Source: Mycobacterium neglectum (GTDB lineage: Bacteria > Actinomycetota > Actinomycetes > Mycobacteriales > Mycobacteriaceae). Taken from it: a DNA stretch of 37,949 nucleotides. Shown here in pieces: positions 23,822 through 32,017 of this stretch. The notes under the pieces are model-generated. The model was not told where the DNA came from, did not search any database, and saw only the letters and a program-made list of their open reading frames with translations. Position 1 is the first letter of the stretch; every line of letters begins with the position of its first letter. The DNA lies in contig NZ_NVQE01000052.1 in NCBI RefSeq assembly GCF_002591975.1, forward strand, positions 1-37,949, read 5' to 3'. A program made the translations under genes and the position numbers.

Positions 23822-25282
23822 GTGAATGAAACTGTTGTCGAACGACTGAGCCGCCGGCACAAGGCCTTCGTCCTGGCGTCCTGCTGCCTGAGCGTGCTCA
23901 TTGTGTCGATCGACGTGACCATCGCCAACGTTGCAATCCCGAGCATCCGCGCCGACCTTTCGGCGTCGCCTTCGCAAATGCAGTGGGTCATTGACATCTA
24001 CACCTTGATGGTGGCCTCGCTATTGCTGCTCTCGGGTGCCATGGCCGACCGATTCGGTCGGCGGCGTACGTTGCAGATCGGGTTGACAATCTTTGCGTCG
24101 GCCTCCCTACTGTGCAGCGTGGCTCCCAACGTCGAAACGCTGATCGGCGCCCGCTTCCTGCAGGCGATCGGCGGTTCGATGCTCACTCCTGCTGGGTTGT
24201 CGATCGTCACGCAGGTGTTCACCGGCAGAGTGGAGCGCGCGCGCGTCATCGGCATATGGGGGGGCGTCGTAGGCATCTCGATGGCCTTGGGTCCGATCAT
24301 GGGCGGATTACTTCTCGAGTATGTTGACTGGCGAGCAGTGTTCTGGATCAACGTGCCGATCTGCGCGCTTGCGGTGCTGTTGACCGCGATCTTCGTTCCC
24401 GAATCCAAGTCGGTCACCATGCGCCACGTCGACCTGATCGGCTTGGTCCTGGGCATGGCCTTCCTGTTCGGACTGGTGTTCGTGCTCATCGAAGGGCCAG
24501 GGATGGGCTGGACCGACACCCGCGTCGTCGTTAGCTGTTGCCTCGCAGCGCTGGCCTTCGCGACATTCCTGCGCTACGAGTCACGCCGCCTCGACCCGTT
24601 CGTCGAGCTCCGATTCTTCCGCAGCATCCCGTTTGCTTCGGCGACGGCCATCGCGGTGTGCGCATTCGCTGCATGGGGCGCGTTCCTGTTCATGATGTCA
24701 ATCTATTTGCAAGGGGAGCGCGGGCTTTCAGCGGTGAATACCGGGCTGATGTTTCTGCCCGTGGCCGTCGGCGCATTCATCTTCTCGCCCTTGTCTGGCC
24801 GGCTGGTGGGGCGATTTGGTGCCAGACCGTCGCTGATGATCGCCGGCGCATTGATCGTCGCCGCGACTCTCATGTTCGCGCAGATGAGCGACGCTACCCC
24901 GCAATGGCGAATGCTGGTCGCCTTTGCGGTTTTCGGCGTCGGTACTTCGATGGTGAACGCACCGGTCACAACCGCGGCCGTCAGCGGTATGCCGACCGAC
25001 CGCGCCGGTGCGGCGGCGGCTATCACATCCACGAGCCGACAGGTGGGCGTCGCCATCGGTGTGGCCATATGCGGCCCGGTCGCTGGTGCGGCATTGGGCG
25101 ACACCAACGTCGATTTCGCGGTCTCCGCCCAGCCCCTATGGCTAGTGTTCGCTGGAGTTGGTGTGCTGATCTTCACGCTCGGTGTCTACTCGACGTCGAA
25201 GCGCGCGCTGCGCTCAGCAGAGCATCTGGCGCCGCTGATCGCAGGAACCGATCCGCGACGGGAGGCTGCCGATGTCGCGTAA
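23822..25282 (+). CDS. MFS drug/metabolite exporter, DHA2 (14-TM) family
   Basis: The 486-aa protein is a proton-driven antiporter of the EmrB/QacA type in the inner membrane. Motifs are SIDVTIANVAIP in helix 1 (about 29-40), GAMADRFGRRR in the loop after helix 2 (motif A, about 72-82), and GVVGISMALGPIMGG (motif C, antiporter signature). About fourteen hydrophobic segments are visible. GTG 23822 has no ribosome site. Its 3' end overlaps the MarR gene by 11 bp, a classical exporter-repressor pairing, which suggests export of a toxic aromatic substrate or intermediate sensed by that regulator. Confidence 0.93.
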   Translation: MNETVVERLSRRHKAFVLASCCLSVLIVSIDVTIANVAIPSIRADLSASPSQMQWVIDIYTLMVASLLLLSGAMADRFGRRRTLQIGLTIFASASLLCSVAPNVETLIGARFLQAIGGSMLTPAGLSIVTQVFTGRVERARVIGIWGGVVGISMALGPIMGGLLLEYVDWRAVFWINVPICALAVLLTAIFVPESKSVTMRHVDLIGLVLGMAFLFGLVFVLIEGPGMGWTDTRVVVSCCLAALAFATFLRYESRRLDPFVELRFFRSIPFASATAIAVCAFAAWGAFLFMMSIYLQGERGLSAVNTGLMFLPVAVGAFIFSPLSGRLVGRFGARPSLMIAGALIVAATLMFAQMSDATPQWRMLVAFAVFGVGTSMVNAPVTTAAVSGMPTDRAGAAAAITSTSRQVGVAIGVAICGPVAGAALGDTNVDFAVSAQPLWLVFAGVGVLIFTLGVYSTSKRALRSAEHLAPLIAGTDPRREAADVA

Positions 25283-25751
25283 TCCGGAAGCGGACGAGGT
25301 CTGGCGCGCGATGACCGCACTGGTCACCGACAACCGCGACAGTTGGAGGCGAGCGACCGTCGACCAGACGGGCCTACCTTTCAGTCGCATCCGGATACTG
25401 CTCCGGCTGTCCCGCGGGTCGATGACCGTCAAAGAGGTCGCGCACGCCGTGACAATCGATCCCCCGGCGGCCACGGTGGCCGTCAACGATCTGGAGGACC
25501 GCGGCCTAGTCATGCGTCAGACTATTCCCACCAACCGGCGGTACAAAGTGGTATCACTGACCGACGCCGGCTGGTCGATGGTGGCCACCATCAATGCGGT
25601 CGACGACCCGGCTCCCGAAGCGCTTGCGGCACTTGACGGTAATGAACTGAGGGCGCTGCGCGATGCGATAGCAAGAGTCAGCGCCGCCCGCCAAACACTG
25701 AATGAAAGCCGCGGCCGGATCGCTCAACGAACGACTCTCAGTCCGGCCTAG
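25272..25751 (+). CDS. MarR-family transcriptional regulator
   Basis: The 159-aa protein has the MarR winged-helix layout: first helix, then a helix-turn-helix (SMTVKEVAHAVTIDPPAATVAVNDLEDRGLV, about 55-85), the wing with NRRYKVVSLTDAG, and a C-terminal dimerisation helix. MarR proteins usually repress nearby genes and are released by phenolic or aromatic ligands. ATG 25272 overlaps the exporter gene and follows GGGAGG. Its targets are probably the exporter operon and perhaps the RHO block at 26033. The ligand is unknown. Confidence 0.9.
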   Translation: MSRNPEADEVWRAMTALVTDNRDSWRRATVDQTGLPFSRIRILLRLSRGSMTVKEVAHAVTIDPPAATVAVNDLEDRGLVMRQTIPTNRRYKVVSLTDAGWSMVATINAVDDPAPEALAALDGNELRALRDAIARVSAARQTLNESRGRIAQRTTLSPA

Positions 25752-25870
25752 CGAACCTGCAACATGCCAGGGTCGCTGTGGGGTCTGCAGAAGTCGGGTC
25801 AGATGGCGGGATTGGTGGACCAAGGGCCGCGACTGTCGAGAAGAACTCTGTTCGGTTGGAGTCCTGGGTG

Positions 25871-25886
25871 GCAGACGTCGGTCTGC
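25871..25886 (+). promoter_or_regulatory. Perfect 6-bp hairpin/operator-like palindrome
   Basis: GCAGAC (25871-25876) and GTCTGC (25881-25886) flank GTCG. It lies about 120 bases after the MarR stop and 146 bases before the third RHO start, so it may be a terminator without T-tract or a regulator operator. An AT-rich stretch (25926-25964) containing AATAATAG and TATGTA follows and may be the promoter of the RHO genes. Confidence 0.35.
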
Positions 25887-26032
25887 GAGGGGATGCCGGC
25901 TGATACCGCCGTTACCGCGGTGGCCTAAATAATAGCTTGCAAACAGTTGTCATCCTATGTAAGCTTCCGTGTGGTGTAGCCCACATGAGTGCTCACGTTC
26001 TAGGGGCACAAATCGATAGGAAGGTGCGCCCG

Positions 26033-27376
26033 GTGGATTCGATGGCGCCTGATGCGACGACAATGCGAACCTTAGAGAATGCGCGCGGCTCCATCCTAAA
26101 GGGTCGCCTCCCTGCGTCTCTCATCGCTAATGCAGCGCTTTACGAGCTTGAATTGAAGCGAGTATTTGGTAGGACCTGGCAGTTTCTCTGCCACGAAGAC
26201 GAGATCCCCAATGCGGGTGACTATGTAGTGCGCTACATCGCTGATAACTCAATTATTGTCGCGCGGCAGCAGGATATGACGATTCGGGCGATGTCGAACT
26301 CGTGTCGGCACCGCGGCACGCTGCTTTGCCGAACCGAGTCTGGGAATGAGTCGGCGTTCCAGTGTCCGTACCACGGTTGGACCTATCGAAACAACGGTGA
26401 TCTCATCGCGATACCTGCGCAGCAGGCAGTGTACGGTGCTGCGTTCGACAAGAGTCGGCTAGGGTTGCGCGCTCTGCCGATGCTGGACTCGTACGCGGGC
26501 CTTGTCTTCGGGTGTGTGTCGGATGAGGCGCCGGGACTGGATGAGTACCTCGGGGACATGCGCTGGTATCTCGACTTGATGATGAAGAAGAGCCCGACCG
26601 GCCTTGAGGCGTGGGGTGCCCCGCAGCGTTGGGTGATTGACGCGAACTGGAAGACCGGCGCCGATAACTTTGTTGGGGACGGCTATCACACGGTCATGAC
26701 GCACCGTTCGATGTGTGAGCTGGGGTTGTTACCGCCCGATAATGTGGCCGTTTCGCCGGCCCACGTCAGCCTATCGGGCGGGCACGGGGCGGGCGTTCTA
26801 GGCGCACCACCCGGCATACCCGCACCGCCGTACATGGGCTATCCGGAGGAAGTCGTCTCCGGTCTCAGCGAGGGTTACGGCGATGACGTCCATGGCGAGT
26901 TGCTGAAACGGACGATGTTCATTCATGGCAATGTGTTCCCGAACTTGTCCTTCTTGAACGCCTTCATCGCCAAGGACGGGGAGTCTATGCCGGTGCCCAT
27001 TCTGACCTTGCGGCAATGGCGTCCCTTGGACGCAGCGCGTATGGAGGTGTGGTCGTGGTTCTTCGTGGAGCGCAACGCGCCCGAAGAGTTCAAGCAGCAG
27101 TCGTTTGAGACTTATGTTCGGACGTTCGGGGTCGGGGGTGTCTTCGAGCAGGATGACGCCGAGATATTCCAGGCTATTACCAAGGGAACACGCGGCGAGT
27201 TGGCTGGTGGTGTGGAGCTGAACCTGGAGATGGGACTGGACAATCTGGCTCCTGATCCAACGTGGCTGGGCCCGGGACGACCGTTGGCCAGTGGCTACGC
27301 CGAACAGAATCAGCGCGAGTACTGGAAGCAGTACTTCGACTATCTGGCCACACCGAGAAGGGATGAGAACGTATGA
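26033..27376 (+). CDS. Rieske ring-hydroxylating dioxygenase, alpha subunit
   Basis: About 447 aa from GTG 26033, which has AGGAAGG eight to nine bases upstream; longer in-frame starts (ATG 25985 and earlier) lack ribosome sites. Rieske ligands are C91-x-H93 and C111-x2-H114 (CPYHGW). The iron site is NFVGDGYHTVMTH (H219, H224), with the late Asp in FEQDDAE. The paralogue at 2874 shares long blocks (ADNFVGD, FIHG-x-VFPNLSF, SGYAEQNQR) and its own dehydrogenase neighbour, so the two probably attack related compounds. Third positions here contain visibly more A and T than in the 2874 copy, which suggests a different origin. Confidence 0.95.
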   Translation: MDSMAPDATTMRTLENARGSILKGRLPASLIANAALYELELKRVFGRTWQFLCHEDEIPNAGDYVVRYIADNSIIVARQQDMTIRAMSNSCRHRGTLLCRTESGNESAFQCPYHGWTYRNNGDLIAIPAQQAVYGAAFDKSRLGLRALPMLDSYAGLVFGCVSDEAPGLDEYLGDMRWYLDLMMKKSPTGLEAWGAPQRWVIDANWKTGADNFVGDGYHTVMTHRSMCELGLLPPDNVAVSPAHVSLSGGHGAGVLGAPPGIPAPPYMGYPEEVVSGLSEGYGDDVHGELLKRTMFIHGNVFPNLSFLNAFIAKDGESMPVPILTLRQWRPLDAARMEVWSWFFVERNAPEEFKQQSFETYVRTFGVGGVFEQDDAEIFQAITKGTRGELAGGVELNLEMGLDNLAPDPTWLGPGRPLASGYAEQNQREYWKQYFDYLATPRRDENV

Positions 27377-27915
27377 CGACAACGGTGCCGCAGGATCCAC
27401 CTCAGGCTGCGAGGGTTTCGCGCGACGTGCGCGAGGAAATCGAAGACTTCCTTTTCGACGAGGCCGATCTGTTGGATCGCGATGAGTTCGAAGAGTGGCT
27501 GGAATTGCTGGCACCGGATGTGCACTATTTCGCGCGCGTCCGTCAGACGCTTCGCAGAGCAGGTGGCCCGGGGTTCTCTGAGCGCTCTATGCACCTGAGT
27601 GATAACTACACGAGTCTGAAGATGCGTATTCAGCGGCACCGAACGTCGTCGGATTGGGCTGAGGATCCTCCGTCGCGGATCCGGCACTTCATCACCAATG
27701 TCAGGGTCAGGTCTGGTGAGGACGGCGATGAGTACCGTGTGACGTCGAATGCGTTGCTGGTGCGCACGCGCGGGGACGAAGCCAAGGCGGAGACAGTTTC
27801 TGCCGAGCGCCGAGACATTATTCGTCGCGACGAGACGGGTTTGAAACTGGTCCAGCGCGAGATCCTGCTGGATCACACCACGTTGCCCACGCACAACCTG
27901 TCATTCTGGATCTAA
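27373..27915 (+). CDS. Ring-hydroxylating dioxygenase, beta subunit
   Basis: The 180-aa small subunit partners the 26033 alpha subunit, with which it overlaps by ATGA. Segments EIEDFLFDEADLLDRDEF, SRIRHFITNVRVRSG and the ending LLDHTTLPTHNLSFWI are typical of the family. It is a paralogue of the 2265 beta subunit. Here the order is alpha then beta, opposite to the first block, so the two blocks are not a simple tandem duplication. Confidence 0.93.
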   Translation: MTTTVPQDPPQAARVSRDVREEIEDFLFDEADLLDRDEFEEWLELLAPDVHYFARVRQTLRRAGGPGFSERSMHLSDNYTSLKMRIQRHRTSSDWAEDPPSRIRHFITNVRVRSGEDGDEYRVTSNALLVRTRGDEAKAETVSAERRDIIRRDETGLKLVQREILLDHTTLPTHNLSFWI

Positions 27916-27940
27916 GGTGCCGGTGAGCTTGACATCATTA

Positions 27941-27985
27941 CGGCGGCGCCTCCGCCGAAACTCCGGCCCACGAACGTTGTGGCCG
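27941..27985 (+). terminator. Two consecutive hairpins after RHO beta subunit
   Basis: CGGCGG (27941-27946) pairs with CCGCCG (27952-27957) around a 5-base loop. Right after it CGGCC-CAC (27964-27971) pairs with GTGGCCG (27979-27985) with one bulged C. The first hairpin begins 26 bases after the stop. A consensus-like TTGACA lies at 27929-27934 but has no -10. They could attenuate transcription between the oxygenase and the dehydrogenase genes. Confidence 0.4.
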
Positions 27986-28021
27986 AGCGAATTTGGGTCT
28001 GTCCTTAAGGTAGGCCGGTAG

Positions 28022-29053
28022 GTGCGCGCAGCTATTTATCACGGCCGCGAAGACGTGCGGATTGAAGAGCTTCCCGACCCGAGTCCACGTGCGGGCGAAG
28101 TGGTCATCGAGGTGGCCCGAGCGGGGATCTGCGGCACAGACCTGCATGAGTACATCGCCGGTCCGATGCATGCTGCGCCAGGGGTCGTCATTGGACACGA
28201 ATATTCCGGGACGGTGGTCGGCGTCGGGTCCGGCGTGCGCGAGTTCACCGAAGGTGACCGAGTCTGCGGCGTCGGCGTTTTCGGCTGCGGTGAATGCGGC
28301 TTCTGCAAACAGGGCGCTGAAGCACTCTGCGGAGCAGTCGGTTTCATCGGCTTCGCTGTCAACGGAGCGCTTGCCCGCTACGCGTCGTTGCCGACGAAGG
28401 CGTTGTTTCGCATCCCGGATGAGATCAGTCTCGCCGAGGCTGCCGTCGTTGAACCGATCGCGTCGGCGTACCACGCTGTCCGCCGTAGCGGGTTGGCAGC
28501 GGGTGGGACCGTCTTCATCGCCGGCGCTGGCCCGATCGGCCTCGCCCTGGTGCAGTTCTCACTTGCCCAAGGTGCGACTCAGGTCATCGTCAGTGAGGTT
28601 TCGGCGACGCGCCGCGTTGCCGCTCACCGGGTCGGGGCTACGCGCGTAATCGATCCTCTGGCGGAGGATGCAGTTGAGGTGGTTCGGACGTTGACGAACG
28701 GAAACGGCGTCGACATCTCCTTCGACGCTGCGGGCGTACAACCCGCGCTTGATGCGGCGTTGGGCGTTCTGCGCCCCCGCGGTCGATTGATGGTCGTGGC
28801 GATTTGGGAGGCCCCGGCCGGTATCGACATCAATCGAAGCGTCATGCGCGAAGCCAATATCGGCTTTTCATTTTGTTACGAAGCGCAAAGGCAGGTCCCG
28901 GCGATTCTTGACTTACTAGCTACGGGGGCGATCAACCTCGGTGAACTGATCACCGACGAGATCCCGTTGGATGCCGTGGTCAGTCAGGGTCTCGAGGAAC
29001 TGCGCGTCAACCGCGATGCACACGTAAAAATTCTGATCGACCCATCGGCATAG
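28022..29053 (+). CDS. Zinc-dependent medium-chain alcohol dehydrogenase, second copy
   Basis: This 343-aa enzyme is the paralogue of the dehydrogenase at 5155. Catalytic zinc ligands are C37 (GICGTD) and H59-E60; the structural zinc set is C89, C92, C95 and C103, at the same positions as in the first copy. The Rossmann motif reads GAGPIG. GTG 28022 follows AAGGTAGG. It lies 106 bp after the RHO beta gene, across two hairpins. An NAD(P)-dependent oxidation of a hydroxylated intermediate is likely; the substrate is unknown. Confidence 0.93.
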   Translation: MRAAIYHGREDVRIEELPDPSPRAGEVVIEVARAGICGTDLHEYIAGPMHAAPGVVIGHEYSGTVVGVGSGVREFTEGDRVCGVGVFGCGECGFCKQGAEALCGAVGFIGFAVNGALARYASLPTKALFRIPDEISLAEAAVVEPIASAYHAVRRSGLAAGGTVFIAGAGPIGLALVQFSLAQGATQVIVSEVSATRRVAAHRVGATRVIDPLAEDAVEVVRTLTNGNGVDISFDAAGVQPALDAALGVLRPRGRLMVVAIWEAPAGIDINRSVMREANIGFSFCYEAQRQVPAILDLLATGAINLGELITDEIPLDAVVSQGLEELRVNRDAHVKILIDPSA

Positions 29054-29105
29054 CACGACCGGTATCGCGCCGTCGATTGTCACGCCGCCCCACCAAAGGA
29101 GTTAA

Positions 29106-30359
29106 GTGTCCGCGAATATGGAGAGTCTGTTCGACGGTCTGACGATCCTCGAGCTGGGGCACGTGATCGCGGCGCCTTTCGCTGCCTCGCTGATCGGCGA
29201 CTTCGGAGCACAGGTCATCAAGATCGAAGACCCCGGCTCGGGGGACATGTTGCGTAGGTCCGGTCCTCGTAAAGACGGAGTGCCCCTCTGGTGGAAGTCC
29301 GCGGCCCGGAACAAGTCAAGCGTCGCTGTCGATCTGCGGCTCGCCGAAGGGCAAGCGCTGGTGCGCAAAATGGTCGAACGCGCAGACGTGGTGATCGAAA
29401 ACTTCCGCCCGGGAACGCTTGAGCGCTGGGGACTGGGATGGGAGGAGCTGCACGCAGCGAACCCGCGGCTGATCATGTTGCGGATTTCCGGGTACGGCCA
29501 GATCGGCCCGGAGAGCGCAAAGCCGGGATATGGACGCGTCGGCGAGGCCATGAGCGGAGCGGTACACATCACCGGGCATCCTGACCGGCCACCGACGCAT
29601 TTCGGTTTCTCCCTCGGCGATGTCACGACAGGAATCATGGGTGCATTCGCTGTTGCCGGAGCACTGTTCAAACGCGAAGCGATCGGGGATCGCTTCGATG
29701 GGGAATGTATCGACCTGGCTCTCTACGAATCACTGTTTCGTGGAATCGACTGGCAGGTCATCCTTTATGACCAGTTGAACTTTGTTGCCGAGCGTCAGGG
29801 CAATCAGTTCCAGGTCAGCCCGTCACCGGTGTCAGACACGTATCTCAGTGGCGATGGGGTGTGGTACACCGTGGCGACCGGCACCGTTCGGTCAGTGCAG
29901 AGCCTGCTCGAACTGCTGGGCGGCACGACTCTGCGTAACGATCCGAAGTACGCGACTCAGGAACTGCAGATGTTGCACCGCGAGGAGCTCGGCGAGATGG
30001 TTCGCCAGTGGTTCGCCGAAAACAACTCCGATATCGTCGAAAAGGCCTGCGCGAGCTCCGGTGTCGTGGCTGCGCGGATCTTCACGCCGGCAGAGATGTT
30101 CTCCAGTCCCACGTTCGCGGCTCGCCAGAGCCTGGTCGAGGTCGCCGACCAGGAATTGGGTCCGGTCCGTGTCACCGGGGTGGTACCAAGGCTGACGAAC
30201 TTTCCCGGATCCGTGCGCAGCACTGGGCCCGGTCTCGGGATCCACGGCCAAGAGGTGCTGACCGAGTGGCTCGGCATGGCCGACTCGGAGTACGAGGCGC
30301 TGGTATCGAGTGGCGTCGTCGGGGCGGTCGACGTTGACGGAGAGGTTCCCGGGCATTGA
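29106..30359 (+). CDS. CaiB/BaiF-type (family III) CoA-transferase
   Basis: The 417-aa protein is a family III CoA-transferase, which moves CoA from a donor thioester to a carboxylic acid. Visible are the N-terminal GLTILELGHVIAAPFAA, the CoA-region VIKIEDPGSGD, WWKSAARNKSSVAVDL, the block VIENFRPGTLERWGL, and the catalytic Asp in SLGDVTTG (about D172). GTG 29106 is preceded by AAAGGAG. It is coupled to the thiolase-fold gene (TTGA, 30356). The likely role is to activate the aromatic or side-chain acid as CoA ester for the following enzymes. It takes the place of an acyl-CoA ligase, none of which is found in the window. Confidence 0.93.
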   Translation: MSANMESLFDGLTILELGHVIAAPFAASLIGDFGAQVIKIEDPGSGDMLRRSGPRKDGVPLWWKSAARNKSSVAVDLRLAEGQALVRKMVERADVVIENFRPGTLERWGLGWEELHAANPRLIMLRISGYGQIGPESAKPGYGRVGEAMSGAVHITGHPDRPPTHFGFSLGDVTTGIMGAFAVAGALFKREAIGDRFDGECIDLALYESLFRGIDWQVILYDQLNFVAERQGNQFQVSPSPVSDTYLSGDGVWYTVATGTVRSVQSLLELLGGTTLRNDPKYATQELQMLHREELGEMVRQWFAENNSDIVEKACASSGVVAARIFTPAEMFSSPTFAARQSLVEVADQELGPVRVTGVVPRLTNFPGSVRSTGPGLGIHGQEVLTEWLGMADSEYEALVSSGVVGAVDVDGEVPGH

Positions 30360-31522
30360 GTTCGCTGCGCGACAAGGCCTGCATCGTCGGCGTTGGTCAT
30401 ACGGCCTACCGTCGTGATGGCACTGAGTCGGCAACGGACCTTGGCCTGCAACTCGAAGCGGCCCATGCCGCGATCGTGGATGCCGGGCTGTCGGCTGGCG
30501 AGATCGATGGGCTCATCTGCCCGATCAACGGTGGCACGGCCGAAGATTTCATCGCGAATCTCGGCCTGACGCATGTTCGTTACGCGGTGACTTCCCATAC
30601 CGGAGGCGCGGCAAGTGTGGCGGCCCTGGCAACTGCGGCGATGGCGGTGTGGTCGGGCGTCGCGCGGCATGTCCTCATTCCCGCGGGCTGGTGTGGGTAC
30701 TCAGGTCCGCGTGCCCGCGGGATGGCATCGAGCGCGGACATGGCGATAGGCAAGGTTGTCCGGGACTATTACGCGCCACAGGGCGCGGTGTCGGCCGTGC
30801 ACCAGTATGCGCTCGTGGCCGACCGCTACGTCCGCAAGTATGACGTGCCGCCTGAAGCGATGGGGGCGGTGGCAGTCGCGTTTCGTGCTAACGCGCAGCT
30901 CAACTCGAATGCGGTGATGTGCGGCCGTGAGCTGACGATGCAGGACTACCTCGACGCTCCACCGATCAGTACGCCGTTTCGTTTGTTCGATTGCAGTCTG
31001 GAGACCGACGGCGCAGCGGCGGTGGTGGTATCAGCGGCCGATCGTGCGGCTGACAGCCCGCACCGGCCGGTGTTTGTGATGAGTGTGGCCGAAGGTCGCC
31101 CATTTCCCGTCGATGAGTTCGCCAACAGGGCCGACCCATTGGAGATTGGGCTTGCCGAGGCGGCGCCGCGCGCATTTGCCGACGCTGGTGTCACCCCGTC
31201 TGACATCGATCTGCTCGAGGTTTACGACAGTTTCACTGTCAACGTGTTGCGGCAGATCGAATCGGCCGGATTCTGCAAGCCGGGCGAAGCAGCGGATTTC
31301 GTTCTCGACGGATGTATCGCCGCGGACGGTTCGTTGCCCACGAATCTCAACGGCGGTTTGCTCTCCGAAGCCCACGTGCAAGGCATGAACAATCTGGTCG
31401 AGGCGGTGCGGCAGCTGCGCGGTGGTTTACCGCAGCGGCAGGTCCACAATGCGGAGTTGGCGGTAGTGACCGGTATGGGCGGCGGATGGGGTTCAGGTGC
31501 TCTCGCGATATTGCGTCGGTGA
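30356..31522 (+). CDS. Thiolase-fold lyase (Ltp2/IpfD-like), no catalytic Cys
   Basis: The 388-aa protein has the thiolase fold of the lipid-transfer-protein (SCP-x thiolase) branch. Where thiolases have the nucleophilic Cys, this one reads TSHTGGAAS (about 79-87), with His. The conserved VYDSFTV (Y290) and NGGLLSEAH (H340) regions and the final GGGWGSGA loop are kept. Loss of that Cys is characteristic of Ltp2-type retro-aldolases, which cut beta-hydroxyacyl-CoA side chains together with a DUF35 partner, and such a partner is encoded next (31559). TTG 30356 overlaps the preceding stop. It is probably a C-C lyase on a CoA ester, not a true thiolase. Confidence 0.88.
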   Translation: MSSLRDKACIVGVGHTAYRRDGTESATDLGLQLEAAHAAIVDAGLSAGEIDGLICPINGGTAEDFIANLGLTHVRYAVTSHTGGAASVAALATAAMAVWSGVARHVLIPAGWCGYSGPRARGMASSADMAIGKVVRDYYAPQGAVSAVHQYALVADRYVRKYDVPPEAMGAVAVAFRANAQLNSNAVMCGRELTMQDYLDAPPISTPFRLFDCSLETDGAAAVVVSAADRAADSPHRPVFVMSVAEGRPFPVDEFANRADPLEIGLAEAAPRAFADAGVTPSDIDLLEVYDSFTVNVLRQIESAGFCKPGEAADFVLDGCIAADGSLPTNLNGGLLSEAHVQGMNNLVEAVRQLRGGLPQRQVHNAELAVVTGMGGGWGSGALAILRR

Positions 31523-31558
31523 CAGCGTTGTGACTGGCCGGTTCACAAGGGGACCGAT

Positions 31559-32017
31559 GTGAGGCGAACGGGACCGGATGTCGCAGCACCGCCGTTGCCA
31601 TCCCTGGAAGGTCTCACGGCCCAGTTCTATGAGCATTGCCGACGTGAAGAGCTGTCGTTTCAGCGGTGTTCAAGGTGCGATCGCTGGCGTCACGTTCCTC
31701 GCCTGACGTGTGCTGGCTGCGGCAGTAACTCCTGGTCTTGGCAGAGGTCGTCGGGCAGGGGAGTGGTATTCAGCCACACGGTTATTCACCGCGCGCTGCA
31801 TCCCGGGTTCGACGAGGCCGTCCCGTTCGTGTGCGCCGTTGTCGAAATGGATGAGGGTGTGCGGATGGTGGCACGGATAGTGGACCTAGTTGCCGACGGG
31901 ACGGCGATGCTGGTTGATGCGGCCGTCGAGGTTGTCTATGTGCACGCCGCCGATGATGTTGTGCTGCCGGCATTTCGGCTGCCCGCTGCGGAAGTGCGGG
32001 GCAATGGCCGCCGCTGA
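31559..32017 (+). CDS. DUF35 zinc-ribbon/OB-fold acyl-CoA-associated protein
   Basis: The 152-aa protein has a zinc ribbon with C37-x2-C40 and C51-x2-C54 (CSRC...CAGC), then an OB-fold (GRGVVFSHTVIHRAL, VPFVCAVVEMDEGVRMVARIVD). Such DUF35 proteins are obligate partners of Cys-lacking thiolase-fold lyases; in mycobacteria the DUF35 part of ChsH2 pairs with Ltp2. GTG 31559 follows AAGGGGA; ATG 31557 in another frame hits an immediate stop. It overlaps the MaoC gene by 14 bp. Confidence 0.9.
   Translation: MRRTGPDVAAPPLPSLEGLTAQFYEHCRREELSFQRCSRCDRWRHVPRLTCAGCGSNSWSWQRSSGRGVVFSHTVIHRALHPGFDEAVPFVCAVVEMDEGVRMVARIVDLVADGTAMLVDAAVEVVYVHAADDVVLPAFRLPAAEVRGNGRR

Noticed and set aside
25937..26032. 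Longer N-terminus for the third RHO alpha subunit (TTG 25937 or ATG 25985)
   Set aside because: No ribosome site precedes either start, the stretch looks like promoter DNA, and GTG 26033 has AGGAAGG at proper distance.
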